From: Clostridia bacterium
GTDB taxonomy: Bacteria > Bacillota > Clostridia > Oscillospirales > Acutalibacteraceae
Length of the DNA stretch: 64,000 nucleotides
NCBI GenBank assembly: GCA_017439585.1
Contig: JAFSIV010000020.1
Span: 1 to 64,000, forward strand
Direction of reading: 5' to 3'
Part shown: piece after piece, positions 63,146 to 64,000 of the stretch
How the letters are laid out: the number at the start of each line of letters is the position of its first letter
Position numbering within the stretch: the stretch's first letter is position 1
Notes under the pieces: model-generated
Seen by the model: only the letters and a program-made list of their open reading frames with translations
Databases searched by the model: none
What the model was told of the DNA's origin: nothing
Translations under genes and position numbers: made by a program

Positions 63146-64000
63146 ATGAAAATGAAAAATATATTTCGTTTTGTAGTAACAGCAGTTGTAATCGTTTCTG
63201 TAATACTGTCTAGCTTGATTTTCGTTCATGCAGCCGATACTATAAATGCTAGTACTCCAGAAGAACTTAAAGCAGCATTTAAAAATGTTACTGATGGAGG
63301 TACCATTAATATTACCGGCGATATTACTATGAATGAAAAGATTTATAGGCAATATGGAAACTTTAAAATTACAGGTAACGGTAAAGTAACCTGGACTAGT
63401 GCTCAGGGCTTAAACCTTGATGCTTGTACTGTAACTATTGAAGGCGAAAATTTAACATTAGAGCAGGCAGATTCTGTTGCAGGCAGTGATGATAACTATC
63501 TTATCATGCTTGAAAAAACAAATGCTACTGCTGCAAAGATAACAATTAACAGCGGTACTTATAAGGGCTTCTTTAAATATAGAAACAGCGATAATGCTTC
63601 TGCAATTAATACCCTTACCATAAATGGCGGTACCTTTTATCAAACTAACCATTTAATGTTTGGTCTTTTTGCTCAAAGAGCAAGTTTAACAGTTAATGAC
63701 GGTGAGTTTATCGGAAACGGTACTAATCAACCGCTTATCTGGGGTAATGATGTTAATAACTCCGTGATTATCAAAGGCGGTACATTTAAAAGAAATACTA
63801 CCGCTAATGGCGATAAAGCATTCTTTATGCTTATAGGTAATATGAAAGAGGTTACTATTGGTAATACCGATGGAACCGGTCCTGTTATAATTCAGGATGG
63901 TAGCGCAGATATGTTCGCTTATGATAGAGATAGCAAATCGGGTTTTGAGTTTGCTATAAACGGCGGTACCTTCGAGCATAAAGGAACAGGCAATATAATC
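63146..64000 (+). CDS. secreted beta-helix protein, N-terminal part, cut by window edge
   Basis: An open frame of 285 codons running off the window. AAGGAGAA precedes ATG 63146 by six bases. A signal peptide (FVVTAVVIVSVILSSLIFVH, ending HAA) is followed by STPEELKAAFKNVTDGGTIN and repeated NGGTF turns (TINSGTYKGFFKY, TINGGTFYQTN, IIKGGTFKRNT, AINGGTFEHKG). It resembles the N-terminal repeat region of the 2052-residue protein at 45096 and is probably another large adhesin/lyase-type surface protein of the same locus. Confidence 0.85.
   Translation, partial: MKMKNIFRFVVTAVVIVSVILSSLIFVHAADTINASTPEELKAAFKNVTDGGTINITGDITMNEKIYRQYGNFKITGNGKVTWTSAQGLNLDACTVTIEGENLTLEQADSVAGSDDNYLIMLEKTNATAAKITINSGTYKGFFKYRNSDNASAINTLTINGGTFYQTNHLMFGLFAQRASLTVNDGEFIGNGTNQPLIWGNDVNNSVIIKGGTFKRNTTANGDKAFFMLIGNMKEVTIGNTDGTGPVIIQDGSADMFAYDRDSKSGFEFAINGGTFEHKGTGNII

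Overview
The window is AT-rich, densely packed Gram-positive-type DNA. The gene set (BofA-like protein, DUF5685, TepA/ClpP-like protease, an IMP dehydrogenase with clostridial features, a cobalamin-riboswitch ECF uptake unit, lipoprotein signals, sigma-A promoters with 17-bp spacers, frequent TTG/GTG starts behind strong Shine-Dalgarno sites) points to an anaerobic gut-type member of the Clostridia, probably Oscillospirales/Ruminococcaceae-like. The organism is inferred from gene content; no rRNA is present.

Left part (1-23,000) is mostly housekeeping. After a small accessory patch (a cut-off SLOG gene facing an XRE regulator, then a decayed REP-associated transposase) come a BofA-like gene, uvrA, a DUF5685 / J-domain / membrane-protein operon, an RluA-type pseudouridine synthase, radC, dnaE, pfkA, mnmA, a LUD-domain gene, a dacF-type carboxypeptidase, pgi, a small P-loop gene, guaB, a degenerate CPBP membrane protein, greA and lysS.

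Middle part (22,700-39,500) mixes regulation, metals, cofactors and wall metabolism: a second divergent XRE/SLOG pair with two near-identical palindromic operators, a Cu+ ATPase whose C-terminus is a complete CopZ-like domain with its own ribosome-binding site, a B12-riboswitch-controlled lipoprotein and ECF substrate component, nagA with an N-acetylhexosamine-kinase-like gene, an XRE/membrane-protein pair, a 500-bp non-coding patch holding a symmetric ladder of small hairpins and a tRNA-Ser fragment beside an intact tRNA-Ser(CGA), then a leftward operon murD / two M42 peptidases / GNAT / YnbB-type PLP enzyme / propeller-like protein, and finally a SurA-like lipoprotein and a TepA-type protease.

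Right part (39,600-64,000, open at the edge) is one large surface-carbohydrate locus: an AraC regulator, two sets of sugar ABC permeases and two solute-binding proteins but no ATPase, three paralogous right-handed beta-helix proteins placed in three different compartments (no signal, lipoprotein, C-terminus of a 2052-residue secreted protein), a solute-binding protein with fused sugar-binding-like modules, an NHL/TPR/YIP1 membrane protein, and a DUF5696 lipoprotein that looks like an uncharacterised glycoside-hydrolase-like enzyme. No classical glycoside hydrolase is visible, so this locus is the best candidate for an undescribed system: recognition, processing and import of an unidentified host or plant glycan.
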